The position numbers and the translations under genes are program-made. From CBDTTW01 sp965363675 (GTDB lineage: Bacteria > Bacteroidota > Rhodothermia > Rhodothermales > DASSAV01): a stretch of 21,586 nucleotides of DNA. The stretch covers positions 1-21,586 of the forward strand of contig CBDTTW010000032.1 of assembly GCA_965363675.1 (NCBI GenBank), read 5' to 3'. Shown one piece after another: positions 8,167-15,846 of this stretch. Below the pieces are notes generated by a model. It saw only the letters and a list, made by a program, of their open reading frames with translations. It was not told the DNA's origin and searched no databases. Every line of letters starts with the position of its first letter. Positions within the stretch are counted from its first letter, which is position 1.

Positions 8167-8200
8167 AAAAGGCGCGGCCCGCGAGGCGCCGCGCCTTTTT
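8167..8200. terminator. Bidirectional intrinsic terminator between lpdA and the ABC permease gene
   Basis: AAAAGGCGCGGC (8167-8178) pairs perfectly over 12 bp with GCCGCGCCTTTT (8188-8199), loop of 9 bases, with a fifth T at 8200. T-rich on the right for lpdA and, by the A-tract, T-rich on the minus strand for the convergent permease gene. Both genes end within 21 bases of it (8146 and 8214). Confidence 0.9.
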
Positions 8201-8213
8201 CGCAGGCCAAAGG

Positions 8214-10739
8214 CTACACCTCGGCGCGCAGCACGGCCAGGGCGGGCTTCTCGTAGATGCCGCGGCTGTTGAGCAGCCCTACGCCCACCGTGAGGGCGGC
8301 CACGGCGGCGACGGCCGCCGCGAGCACGAGCGGCGCCATGACGAAGGGGGCCTCGAAGACGAAGCGCGCCAGCGCCCACGCCGCCGCCATCGCAAGGACG
8401 AGCCCCGTCAGCGCGGCGAAGACCCCGAGCAGGGCGTGCTCGATGGCGACAATCGTAAAGACGGTGCGCCGCGAGGCCCCCAGCGTCTTGAGCAGCATGC
8501 TCTCCCCGACGCGCTGCACCCGGCTCGTCGTGACGGCCCCGATCAGCACGAGCACCGCCGTGACGATGCTGAAGAGCGCCATGAACCGCACGATGAAGGC
8601 GATCCGGCCGAACACCGAGTCGAAGACGCTCAGCACGAGCGAGAGATCCACCGCCGAGACGTTGGGGTAGCGCTCTACGAGGGCGGCTTGCAGGCGGGCC
8701 GCCTCGGTCTCGTTCTGCGTGCGCGTCAGGAGCACCTGAAACTGCGGCGCCGTCTCCAACACGCCGGTCGGGAAGACGACGAAGAAGTTGGTCGAGACGC
8801 GCCGCCAGTTGACCTTGCGGATGCTGGAGACGTACGTCTCGACGGGCACGCCCTGCACGTTGAACACGAGCGAATCGCCGAGGCCCACGCCCAGCTCGCC
8901 CGCCACGTCCTCCTCGATGGAGACCGGGACGGCCGCCGAGGTATCGGCGGCCGCGCCGACGAACGCGCCGGCCACGAGGCGCTCCGAGTCGTTGAGGCGG
9001 TCGCGGTACGACGAGCGGTATTCGCGCGTAAGCGCCCAGCTCAGGTCCGCCGTCGAGTCCTTGCGCATTTCCTCGACGGATTGCCCTTTGACGCTCGCCA
9101 GGCGCATCGTCACGATGGGCACCACTTCGAGCACGGGGGCTCCGGCCCCTTCGACGATCTCGCGGACGCCGCTGATCTGGTCGGGCTGGATGTCGAACAG
9201 CACGAGGTTGGGGCGCCCCTCGGCGTCGGCGACCTCGATCTGGGCCAGCAGAGTGCGCTGCACCAGCAGCAGCAGCACCACGATGAACGCGCCGAAGCCC
9301 AGCGAGAGCATGAGCATGCGCGTCTGGTTATGGGGGCGGTAGAGGTTGGCGAGGCCCTGGCGCCACGGGTAGCTCCAGCCGCCGGTGGGCCAGCGCCGCG
9401 CCGCAAACGTGATGAGCCACGCCACGAGCGCCAGGCACCCCAGCACGATGCCCAGCCCCGCCGCATACGCCAGCCCATAGCGCCAGTCGCCGGCCTGCAC
9501 GACGGCCAGGGCCGCCACGACCGCGGCGATGAATGCGCCGATGAGCAGGTTGACCGGGTCAGGGCCTCGGCGCGCGCCTTCCTCGTAGCCCGCGCGCAAC
9601 GCCATCAGGGGCGAGATGCGCCGCAGCGACACGAGGGGCATGATCGAGAAGAGCACCGTCACGGAGACGCCCACGAGCAGCCCCAGCCCGATGACGAGCG
9701 GCGAGAGCACGAACGGGACGCTCACGGGGAGCACATCGACGAGAAGCCGGGGCAGCAGCCCTTGCAGCCCCAGCCCGAGCGCGATGCCGATGACCGAGCC
9801 GACGAGGCCCATCGCCAGGGCCTGCACGAAATAGATCATCACGGTGCCGGACTGCCGCGCCCCAAGGCACCGCAGCATCGCTACGGAGGCCACGCGCTGC
9901 TGAATGTAGACGTGTATGGCGCTGGCGACGCCCAGCCCCCCCAGCAGCAGCGCCACGAAGCCTACCAGGCTCAGGAAGCGGTACAGGTTCGTCAGGCCCT
10001 CGTCCCAGTTGCCGCGAATCTCCTCGACGGTGTCGATGCCGATTTTGTTGGCTTCGATGAACGGCTTAATGTCCCTGGCCGTCCGCTCTACGTCGGCCCC
10101 CTCGGGGAAGCGGAAGTACACCTCGTAGTCGGCGCGGCTGCCCTGGGCGAGCAGCTCAGCGTCGAGACCTTCGAGCGGGATGTAGATGCGCGGGCTGAAG
10201 AGCATGACGGCGTTGGCCTCGCGCGGCGTTTTGATGAGGCGGCCGGCCACCCGGTAGCTCCGGCGCCCGATGCGCACCGAGTCGCCGACGGCGAGGCCGA
10301 ACTGCTCCATGAGGCCGGCGTCCACGAGGGCGCCCTGCTCGCGCAGGTAGGCCCCGGCGGCCTCTGCGGGCTCCGTCTCGACCTCGCCGTAGTACGGGTA
10401 GGCGCCCTCGATGGCGCGCACCGTCGCCAGGCGCGTCTGCATCGTGCGCGGGAACAGGGCCATCGACTGGAACGAGACGCGCCGCGACTGCTCGCCGCCG
10501 AGCGAGTCGATGACGGCTTCAACCTCGGGCGTAAACAGGCGGCTGCTTTCGAAGCTCATGTCGGCCCCGAGCAGCGTTTTGGCCTGCTCGTCCACGGCGC
10601 GGCGCAGGCTCAGGCCGAACGAGTGGATCGCCACGAGCGCCGCGATGCCGAGCACCATCGACGAGACGAACAGCACGAGCCGCCCCCGGCTGCCCCGGCT
10701 GTCGCGCCATGCCATTTTGAAAGGCCACATGCGGGTCAC
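8214..10739 (-). CDS. ybbP: ABC transporter permease, YbbP-type (FtsX/MacB fold)
   Basis: Integral membrane subunit of 841 aa with about ten transmembrane helices in the pattern expected of YbbP-like proteins. One helix lies near the N-terminus (about 21-38, VLFVSSMVLGIAALVAI), followed by a periplasmic domain of about 200 residues and three FtsX-type helices (about 255-370). Two central helices and another helix follow (about 395-500), then a second large periplasmic domain and three final helices. The order is two tandem FtsX modules in one chain. GTG at 10739 lies three bases after the ATPase stop; an ATG three codons later (10730) is equally plausible. The ATPase is upstream in the same operon and a TesA-like esterase is divergent, matching the E. 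coli ybbA-ybbP/tesA neighbourhood. A LolC/E-type role in lipoprotein release is a less likely alternative. Confidence 0.87.
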   Translation of the reverse strand: MTRMWPFKMAWRDSRGSRGRLVLFVSSMVLGIAALVAIHSFGLSLRRAVDEQAKTLLGADMSFESSRLFTPEVEAVIDSLGGEQSRRVSFQSMALFPRTMQTRLATVRAIEGAYPYYGEVETEPAEAAGAYLREQGALVDAGLMEQFGLAVGDSVRIGRRSYRVAGRLIKTPREANAVMLFSPRIYIPLEGLDAELLAQGSRADYEVYFRFPEGADVERTARDIKPFIEANKIGIDTVEEIRGNWDEGLTNLYRFLSLVGFVALLLGGLGVASAIHVYIQQRVASVAMLRCLGARQSGTVMIYFVQALAMGLVGSVIGIALGLGLQGLLPRLLVDVLPVSVPFVLSPLVIGLGLLVGVSVTVLFSIMPLVSLRRISPLMALRAGYEEGARRGPDPVNLLIGAFIAAVVAALAVVQAGDWRYGLAYAAGLGIVLGCLALVAWLITFAARRWPTGGWSYPWRQGLANLYRPHNQTRMLMLSLGFGAFIVVLLLLVQRTLLAQIEVADAEGRPNLVLFDIQPDQISGVREIVEGAGAPVLEVVPIVTMRLASVKGQSVEEMRKDSTADLSWALTREYRSSYRDRLNDSERLVAGAFVGAAADTSAAVPVSIEEDVAGELGVGLGDSLVFNVQGVPVETYVSSIRKVNWRRVSTNFFVVFPTGVLETAPQFQVLLTRTQNETEAARLQAALVERYPNVSAVDLSLVLSVFDSVFGRIAFIVRFMALFSIVTAVLVLIGAVTTSRVQRVGESMLLKTLGASRRTVFTIVAIEHALLGVFAALTGLVLAMAAAWALARFVFEAPFVMAPLVLAAAVAAVAALTVGVGLLNSRGIYEKPALAVLRAEV

Positions 10740-10742
10740 CGC

Positions 10743-11474
10743 TTAGAGAGACGAGCGGAGGGCTTCGGGCAGGGCGGCGGGCGCGGCGTCGGACGGCCCG
10801 TCCGAGACGATCTCGCCGCCGCGCATGCGCAGCACCCGCGCGGTGCGCGCCGCCAGATCGAGGTCGTGCGTGACGAGCACGAGCGTCGTCCCCGCCGAGC
10901 GGTTGAGGTCGAAGAGCAAATCCTGGATCACCTCGCCCGTGGCGGCGTCGAGGTTGCCCGTAGGCTCGTCGGCGAAAAGCATGCGGGGGCGGTTGATGAA
11001 CGCGCGCGCCAGGGCCACGCGCTGCTGCTCGCCGCCGGAAAGCTGCACCGGGTAGTGGTGCATCCGGTCTCCCAGCCCGACGCGCTCCAGGAGTTCGGCG
11101 GCGCGGGCGCGGGCCTCGCGGGCGCCCTGAAGCTCGGCCGGCACCATCACGTTCTCCAGCGCCGTCAGCGTCGGGATGAGCTGGAACGACTGAAAGACGA
11201 AGCCTACATACCGGTTGCGCAAATCGGCGCGCTGGTTCTCGCTCATGCGCGTCAGCTCGGCGCCGCACAGCCGGACGCTGCCCATGCTCGGGGCGTCAAG
11301 GCCCGCGCACAGCGCCAGGAGGGTCGTCTTGCCGCTGCCCGAGGGGCCGACCAGCGAAACGGTCTCTCCTTCGGATATCGTAAAGGAAATATTACGCAGC
11401 ACCGTCAGCGCGCGTGATCCGCTGCGGTATATCTTGCCAAGGTCTTCTGTGCTTAGAATTTCCGATTCCGACAT
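10743..11474 (-). CDS. ybbA: ABC transporter ATPase, YbbA-type (LolD/MacB subfamily)
   Basis: Cytoplasmic ATPase of 243 aa partnering the permease encoded just downstream. All motifs are intact: Walker A G43-PSGSGKT50, Q-loop Q95 in VFQSFQL, signature LSGGEQQ (145-151), Walker B MLFADE (165-170), D-loop NLD and switch H203 in VTHD. The short C-terminal tail (DAAPAALPEALRSSL) adds nothing recognisable. The start ATG at 11474 gives the usual MxxxILxxEDLGKIYRSG beginning. An AGAGG run about 11 bases upstream, inside the divergent tesA coding region, could act as a ribosome-binding site. Its promoter must lie within tesA, because only 3 bp separate the two start codons. Confidence 0.92.
   Translation of the reverse strand: MSESEILSTEDLGKIYRSGSRALTVLRNISFTISEGETVSLVGPSGSGKTTLLALCAGLDAPSMGSVRLCGAELTRMSENQRADLRNRYVGFVFQSFQLIPTLTALENVMVPAELQGAREARARAAELLERVGLGDRMHHYPVQLSGGEQQRVALARAFINRPRMLFADEPTGNLDAATGEVIQDLLFDLNRSAGTTLVLVTHDLDLAARTARVLRMRGGEIVSDGPSDAAPAALPEALRSSL
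11430..11437 (+). promoter_or_regulatory. Possible -7 element for tesA inside the ybbA 5' coding region
   Basis: TATCTTGC, preceded by TA, is close to the TAnnTTGG form seen elsewhere in the window. It lies 40 bases upstream of the tesA GTG. Because no intergenic DNA exists here, any tesA promoter must overlap ybbA codons. Support is motif similarity only. Confidence 0.25.
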
Positions 11475-11477
11475 ATA

Positions 11478-12236
11478 GTGCCTACCTCTATTGCAACAGC
11501 GAGCGCACCGCAGCGCGGCGCAGGGTACCTAATCCTTGCGACGTTCATTCTGTTCCTGCACGGCTGCGCATCGGGCGACGCCGGCGACAAGCAAGCCGAG
11601 GCGCCGCGCGCGGCGGCTCCGGCCGATACGGCCTCCGGGCCCTCGCGCAGCCGCCCGGAGGCGGGGGTCGTGCTGGTGCTGGGCAACAGCATCGCAGCGG
11701 GCTACGGCCTCCTCCCCGAGCAGTCGTTTCCGGCGCTGCTTCAGCAAAAAATCGATTCGGCCGGGCTTGCCTACGAAGTCGTCAACGCGGGCCTGAGCGG
11801 CGAGACGACGGCCGGGGGCGTGCGCCGCATCGACTGGCTCTTGCGCGACAGCATCGACGTGCTCATCCTGGAACTCGGCGGCAACGACGGCCTGCGCGGC
11901 ATCGACCCGGCAGAGACGCGGGCCAACCTCGGGCGCATCATCACGGCGACGCGCGCGCGCTACCCGGCGGCGCAGGTGCTGCTGGCGGGCATGCAGATTC
12001 CGCCCAACATGGGCCAGGCGTACACGCAGCAGTTCCGGGAGGTTTTCCCGGAGGTCGCCCGCACGCACGACGCCGTGCTGATTCCGTTTCTGCTCGAAGG
12101 CGTCGGGGGGGTGCGCACGCTCAACCAGGCCGACGGCATCCACCCGACGGCCACGGGGCAGCAGATCGTGGCGGCCAACGTGTGGGCCTACCTGGAGCCG
12201 CTGCTGAGGCCCCGCCTTACGGGCGCCCGACCGTAA
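11478..12236 (+). CDS. tesA: TesA-like SGNH/GDSL esterase, predicted lipoprotein
   Basis: Serine esterase/lysophospholipase L1-arylesterase family, 252 aa. The N-terminus has a hydrophobic segment (YLILATFILFLHG) ending in lipobox L-H-G-C30, so the mature enzyme is probably lipid-anchored in the periplasm, whereas E. coli TesA is a soluble periplasmic protein. After an Ala/Asp-rich linker the SGNH blocks are: block I G69-N-S71-I with AAGYGL, carrying the nucleophile Ser71 and Asn in place of the usual Asp; block II Gly108 in NAGLSGETTAGG; block III N136 in ELGGNDGLRG; and block V D219-x-x-H222 in DGIHPT. The only standard start in this frame after an upstream stop at 11454 is GTG 11478. The gene overlaps the convergent WbqC-like gene by 20 bases. 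Its neighbourhood with ybbAP supports TesA rather than a generic GDSL lipase. Confidence 0.9.
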   Translation: MPTSIATASAPQRGAGYLILATFILFLHGCASGDAGDKQAEAPRAAAPADTASGPSRSRPEAGVVLVLGNSIAAGYGLLPEQSFPALLQQKIDSAGLAYEVVNAGLSGETTAGGVRRIDWLLRDSIDVLILELGGNDGLRGIDPAETRANLGRIITATRARYPAAQVLLAGMQIPPNMGQAYTQQFREVFPEVARTHDAVLIPFLLEGVGGVRTLNQADGIHPTATGQQIVAANVWAYLEPLLRPRLTGARP

Positions 12237-12960
12237 CGCCGGCGCGCAGCAGGTCGCGGGCGTGCGGGCCGTAGCTGAAGAGCAGGTCCAGGAATGAAAG
12301 GCCGGGCTCGAAGCCGGGAAACGCCTGCGGGTAGGCGGGGTGCGCAAACGCAAACGGATACGCCGCCCCCGCGTGCGGCCCGTCGAGGGCGAGCTGCGGC
12401 GGCGGCGCGAGCAGGCGGCGGGCGCCGAGGGCGCTGAGTACGCCCGGCAAATCGCCCGGCGCGCCCGGCAGCGCCGACGCCGCCACGACGCGCGCCCCCA
12501 GGCCGCCGAGCGCGCAGAGCGTCGCCACGGTCGCCGCGTTGAGGGCCGCGAGGCTCTCGTGCCGGGCGAACAGCACCGCCTCGACGGCCTCGCGGTAGTG
12601 CTCGTAGTAGGGCGTGCGGCCGTAGTTGAACTGCAACGCGCGCGCATGCGTGCGCGCCCAGGGCGCCGCGCCGCAGGGGCGCACCTCGCGTTGCGCGCGC
12701 CCCTGCCGGGGCGCTTCGAGCGGCACGCTCAGCCACATCCACCCCTGCGGCGTGCGGATGCGCGCGCGGTTCTGGCGCGACTGGCGGCTGTACCGGAACG
12801 TATCGGCCAGCACGAACACGTCGGCGGCCGCCGCGAGGGCCATGTAGGCGCAGCCCGGCCAGTACTCCGGCGGGCGGACCGCCGCGAGCGGGTCCGGGGG
12901 CAAGGCTATGGGCGTCGGGGGGCGCATCGGGCGCCATGATACGGCAATTCGGGGGCGCAT
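12217..12960 (-). CDS. WbqC-like family protein
   Basis: Likely WbqC-like protein, a family of unclear enzymatic function often found in O-antigen/surface polysaccharide loci. Product is 247 aa from ATG 12960, or 236 aa from ATG 12927; the latter starts nearer the conserved part. Recognisable features are an early PPEYWPGCAYMALAAAADVF segment, ADTFRYSRQSRQNRARI (the family has a Q.xxRNR segment here), GWMWLSVPL, and a C-terminal SFLDLLFSYGP with ARDLL. Identification rests on these patterns rather than on a catalytic motif. The 3' end overlaps tesA by 20 bases tail to tail, with no visible terminator between them. The start faces the divergent glycosyltransferase gene, which would fit a role in envelope glycan synthesis. 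Confidence 0.72.
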   Translation of the reverse strand: MRPRIAVSWRPMRPPTPIALPPDPLAAVRPPEYWPGCAYMALAAAADVFVLADTFRYSRQSRQNRARIRTPQGWMWLSVPLEAPRQGRAQREVRPCGAAPWARTHARALQFNYGRTPYYEHYREAVEAVLFARHESLAALNAATVATLCALGGLGARVVAASALPGAPGDLPGVLSALGARRLLAPPPQLALDGPHAGAAYPFAFAHPAYPQAFPGFEPGLSFLDLLFSYGPHARDLLRAGVTVGRP

Positions 12961-13028
12961 GGAACCTGGGGCGCGGCTTCCGGCGTTCCGTGCAGCAACC
13001 TTGCCCTCGCTGCCCTACCCTTCTGCTC

Positions 13029-14099
13029 ATGCCGGCCGGCCCCCTCCTGACGTATGTCTCCTACGGCGTCTACGTCGTCGTGCTGGTCATCCTCGGGGGC
13101 AACCTCTGGTATTTGCGCCGCCGCCCGGCGCCGACCGGAGGCGCGCTGCCCTTCATCAGCGTGCTCATCCCGGCGCGCAACGAGGAAGCCAACCTGGCGC
13201 GGCTGCTGCCCTCCCTGCTGGCGCAGCAGTATCCGGCCTTCGAGGTCGTCGTGTACGACGACGGCTCGGAGGACGGCACGTGGGCGGTCATCGGGGGGCA
13301 CGCCGACCCACGCCTGAAGGCTTTGCGCGGCTCCGGGCCGCCGCCGGGCTGGGTCGGCAAGGTGCACGCGCTTTACCAGGCCACGCGCGCCGCCTCGGGG
13401 CTGCGCTACCTGTTCCTCGACGCCGATGCGCGCCTGCTCCATGCGGGGGCCCTGCGTGAAGTTGCCGAGCGCTTCGAGGCGCTGCCGGCAGGCTCCGTCC
13501 TGACGGGCTTCGTGCGCTTTACGGGCGGCGGACGGCTGCTCGTCAGCATGGTGCCCCTGGCGATTCTGACGGGCCTGCCGTGGCCTCTGGTGCGCCCGGT
13601 GCGCGCCGCCGCCCTGGGAGCCCTCAACGGGCAGTGCTGGATGATCGCGGCCGACGCCTACCACGCCCACGAGCCGCACCGGCGCTTTCCGCAGGAGGTG
13701 CTCGAAGACGTGCGCATCGGGCGCTACCTGAAAAGCGCCGGTATGACCCCGCGCCTCGTAGACCTCATCGGCAGCGTCGAGGTGGCGATGTACGCCGATC
13801 TCCGCGACGCCTGGCAAGGCTTCCGCAAAAACGCCTACCTCATCATGGGCGGCCGGCCGCTCGTGTTTCTGCTCGTGCTGGGATTGTTCGGCTTTATCTA
13901 CGCCATAGGGCCGCTGCTTTCGCCCTGGCGCCTGGGCGCGGCCTGGCTCATCAAGGCTCTCAGCGACCGCCGCGCCGGGATGCCGCTCGGGGTCACCCTG
14001 CTCGCCCCGGTCTCGTGGGCGCTGAGCATCGCGCTTGCCATCGATTCGGCCCTAGGCCACTGGCGCGGCGACATCACCTGGAAAGGCCGCCGGGTGTAG
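13029..14099 (+). CDS. Membrane-associated family 2 glycosyltransferase
   Basis: 356 aa from ATG 13029. One N-terminal helix (about 8-27) precedes a GT-A domain. FISVLIPARNEEANL is the nucleotide-binding start; D77-D78-G-S and D131-A-D133 are the acidic motifs; GWVGK (107-111) with HALYQAT fits acceptor-side residues of the HpnB/CrtQ-like subgroup; E226-D227 is the likely catalytic base region; and W262-QGFRKN replaces a Q/RxxRW-type motif. Two or three C-terminal helices (about 280-345) and a terminal DITWKGRRV follow. Members act on lipid-linked acceptors such as undecaprenyl sugars, hopanoids or carotenoids; the acceptor here is not determined. An in-frame ATG at 12936 was rejected because it would overlap the divergent gene start and adds non-family sequence. 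LdcA follows after 63 bases. Confidence 0.85.
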   Translation: MPAGPLLTYVSYGVYVVVLVILGGNLWYLRRRPAPTGGALPFISVLIPARNEEANLARLLPSLLAQQYPAFEVVVYDDGSEDGTWAVIGGHADPRLKALRGSGPPPGWVGKVHALYQATRAASGLRYLFLDADARLLHAGALREVAERFEALPAGSVLTGFVRFTGGGRLLVSMVPLAILTGLPWPLVRPVRAAALGALNGQCWMIAADAYHAHEPHRRFPQEVLEDVRIGRYLKSAGMTPRLVDLIGSVEVAMYADLRDAWQGFRKNAYLIMGGRPLVFLLVLGLFGFIYAIGPLLSPWRLGAAWLIKALSDRRAGMPLGVTLLAPVSWALSIALAIDSALGHWRGDITWKGRRV

Positions 14100-14162
14100 C
14101 GGACCCCTCCGGGGCGGTGGGCGTATACGGCTCACCTTCGCCTGCCGCCAGCCCGCCCCCTC

Positions 14163-15107
14163 ATGCCGCACTTACCGCCTCCTCTTGCGCCCGGCGCCCG
14201 CGTGGCCGTCGTGGCTCCGTCGAGCGCGCCGTTCGAGGCGGCGTGGGCCGAGGACGGCGTGCGCCGCCTGCGCGCGGTAGGCTTCGAGGTCGTCGGCAGG
14301 CGCACGGCGTGGGCGGCGCACGGCTACCTCTGCGGCGACGATGCGGCCCGCCTGGCCGAACTCAACGCCGCCCTCGGCCGCGACGACCTCGACGCGCTGT
14401 TCTGCCTGCGCGGCGGCTACGGCGCGCTCCGGCTGCTGCCCGGCGTGGACTATGCCGCGCTGCGCCGCCGCCCCAAGCTCATCGTCGGCTACAGCGACAT
14501 CACGGCCCTGCAACTGGCCTGTTACGCGCGCGCGGGCGTCCCGTCGCTCTCGGGGCCGATGGTCGCCGCCGACTGGCGCCGCCCGGACCCCGTCAGCGAG
14601 GCGCTGTTCTGGCCGCACGTCAGCGGCGCCGCCCCCTACCCCCTCGAAAACCCCGACGGCGCGAAGCTGCGCACGCTCCGGCCGGGCCGCGCCGAGGGCG
14701 TCTTGCTGGGCGGCAACCTGACGCTCATCACGCGCCTCGTGGGCACGCCCTACCTGCCCGACCTGAGCGGCGCGATTCTCTTTTTTGAAGAAGTCGGCGA
14801 GCAGCCCTACCGGCTCGACGGGATGCTGGCGCAACTGCGGCTCGCGGGCGTGCTCGACCGGCTGGCGGGCGTCGTCGTCGGGGGGCTGACCGGCTGGGAG
14901 CCGCCGCCCGACCGCCCGACGCTAACCCCCGACGAGGTGCTGGCGCACTACTTCGGCGAGGCCCCCTACCCCGTCGCAACGGGCCTTGCCTACGGGCACT
15001 TCCCCGCGAAATGCAGCGTGCCCATCGGCGTGCGCGCCGCCCTCGCGGCGGGGCCGGGCGGGGCGGAGCTGGTCGTGCTGGAGTCGGCGGTGGGCGCGGC
15101 GGCCTGA
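14163..15107 (+). CDS. ldcA: L,D-carboxypeptidase, peptidase family S66 (LdcA/MccF-like)
   Basis: 314 aa. S66 serine peptidases remove the terminal D-Ala from murein tetrapeptides during cell-wall recycling; MccF relatives cleave microcin C-like compounds. The start ARVAVVAPSSAP and FCLRGGYGALRLL are typical. The Ser-His-Glu triad is intact: nucleophile S111 in VGYSDITAL, Glu209 in FFEEVGEQPYRLD, and His279 in YGHFPAK. GVLLGGNLTLI supports the LdcA side of the family. There is no signal peptide, so the protein is cytoplasmic as expected for recycling of imported muropeptides. ATG 14163 puts the family start at residue 10. It probably ends the glycosyltransferase transcript or has its own weak promoter. 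Confidence 0.92.
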   Translation: MPHLPPPLAPGARVAVVAPSSAPFEAAWAEDGVRRLRAVGFEVVGRRTAWAAHGYLCGDDAARLAELNAALGRDDLDALFCLRGGYGALRLLPGVDYAALRRRPKLIVGYSDITALQLACYARAGVPSLSGPMVAADWRRPDPVSEALFWPHVSGAAPYPLENPDGAKLRTLRPGRAEGVLLGGNLTLITRLVGTPYLPDLSGAILFFEEVGEQPYRLDGMLAQLRLAGVLDRLAGVVVGGLTGWEPPPDRPTLTPDEVLAHYFGEAPYPVATGLAYGHFPAKCSVPIGVRAALAAGPGGAELVVLESAVGAAA

Positions 15108-15129
15108 GGCGCCCGATTCGCCGCGCGCC

Positions 15130-15161
15130 TTTGCGACGCGGAGGGATTGCGCGTATTTTCA
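15130..15161 (+). promoter_or_regulatory. Putative purN promoter with -33 and -7 boxes
   Basis: TTTG (15130-15133), a 20-base spacer and TATTTTCA (15154-15161). This is the spacing of the Bacteroidota housekeeping promoter (TTTG, 17-23 bases, TAnnTTTG) with a weaker -7 end. The predicted start near 15166 is only about 8 bases before the purN ATG, so the transcript would be almost leaderless. Confidence 0.55.
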
Positions 15162-15173
15162 GCGGCAAAAAAT

Positions 15174-15833
15174 ATGGGCGCTCCGCTTCGCATCGCCGCC
15201 TTCGCCTCAGGCGGAGGCAGCAACTTCCAGGCCGTGGCCGAGGCGCTGCGGCGGGAGGGCTCCGGCGCCGAAGTCGTGCTGTGCCTCTCGAACCGCGCCG
15301 GCGCCGGCGCGCTCGCGCGGGCGGCCGAGCTGGGCATTGCCGGGGCCGTCGTCGCGCCGGAAGCCTACGACGACGGCGCCCGCTACTGCGCCGAGTTGCT
15401 GGACCTGCTGGAGACGCACGCCGCCAACTTCATCATCCTGGCGGGCTACCTGAAGCAGATTCCCTCGCTCGTGGTGCAGCGCTACGCCGGGCGCATGCTC
15501 AACATCCACCCGTCGCTGCTGCCCGCCTTCGGAGGGCGCGGCATGTACGGAGCGCACGTGCACCGCGCCGTGCTGGCCTACGGCGCCCGCTGGAGCGGCG
15601 CCACGGTCCACCTGGTCGATGAGACCTACGACACCGGCCCGATTGTGCTGCAAGAGCCCACGCCCGTGCTGCCGGACGACACGCCGGAGACCCTGGCCGC
15701 CCGCGTGCTCGAACTGGAGCACCGCCTGTACCCGGAGGCCGTACGGCTCTTCGCCGCCGACCGCATCCGACTCGAAGGAAGGTGCGTGCGCATCCTGCCG
15801 CCCTCCGCAACCGCTATCTCCCAACCTGCATAA
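15174..15833 (+). CDS. purN: Phosphoribosylglycinamide formyltransferase (GART)
   Basis: Transfers a formyl group from 10-formyl-tetrahydrofolate to GAR, the third step of purine synthesis. 219 aa from ATG 15174. RIAAFASGGGSNFQA (6-20) is the phosphate-binding start. The catalytic residues are N110 and H112 in LNIHPSLLPAF, and D153 in YDTGP. GGRGMYGAHVHRAVLAYG and SGATVHLVDE complete the family signature. A TTG at 15147 in the same frame was rejected because it lies upstream of the -7 box. The gene ends 13 bases before purH, so the two form an operon. Confidence 0.96.
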   Translation: MGAPLRIAAFASGGGSNFQAVAEALRREGSGAEVVLCLSNRAGAGALARAAELGIAGAVVAPEAYDDGARYCAELLDLLETHAANFIILAGYLKQIPSLVVQRYAGRMLNIHPSLLPAFGGRGMYGAHVHRAVLAYGARWSGATVHLVDETYDTGPIVLQEPTPVLPDDTPETLAARVLELEHRLYPEAVRLFAADRIRLEGRCVRILPPSATAISQPA

Positions 15834-15846
15834 CCCTCCCGTTGTC

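Noticed and set aside
8436..11417. A 993-codon open frame on the plus strand opposite the ABC transporter genes
   Set aside because: It is antisense to ybbP and ybbA, which have complete family motifs. Its product is rich in Arg, His, Glu and Gln without domains, the usual result of reading GC-rich codons backwards.
12188..13030. Alternative minus-strand frame overlapping the WbqC-like gene
   Set aside because: Its product is low-complexity Arg/Pro/Ala; the other frame carries the WbqC-like pattern.
15147..15173. TTG start for purN
   Set aside because: It lies upstream of the predicted transcription start, and the conserved core begins just after the ATG at 15174.
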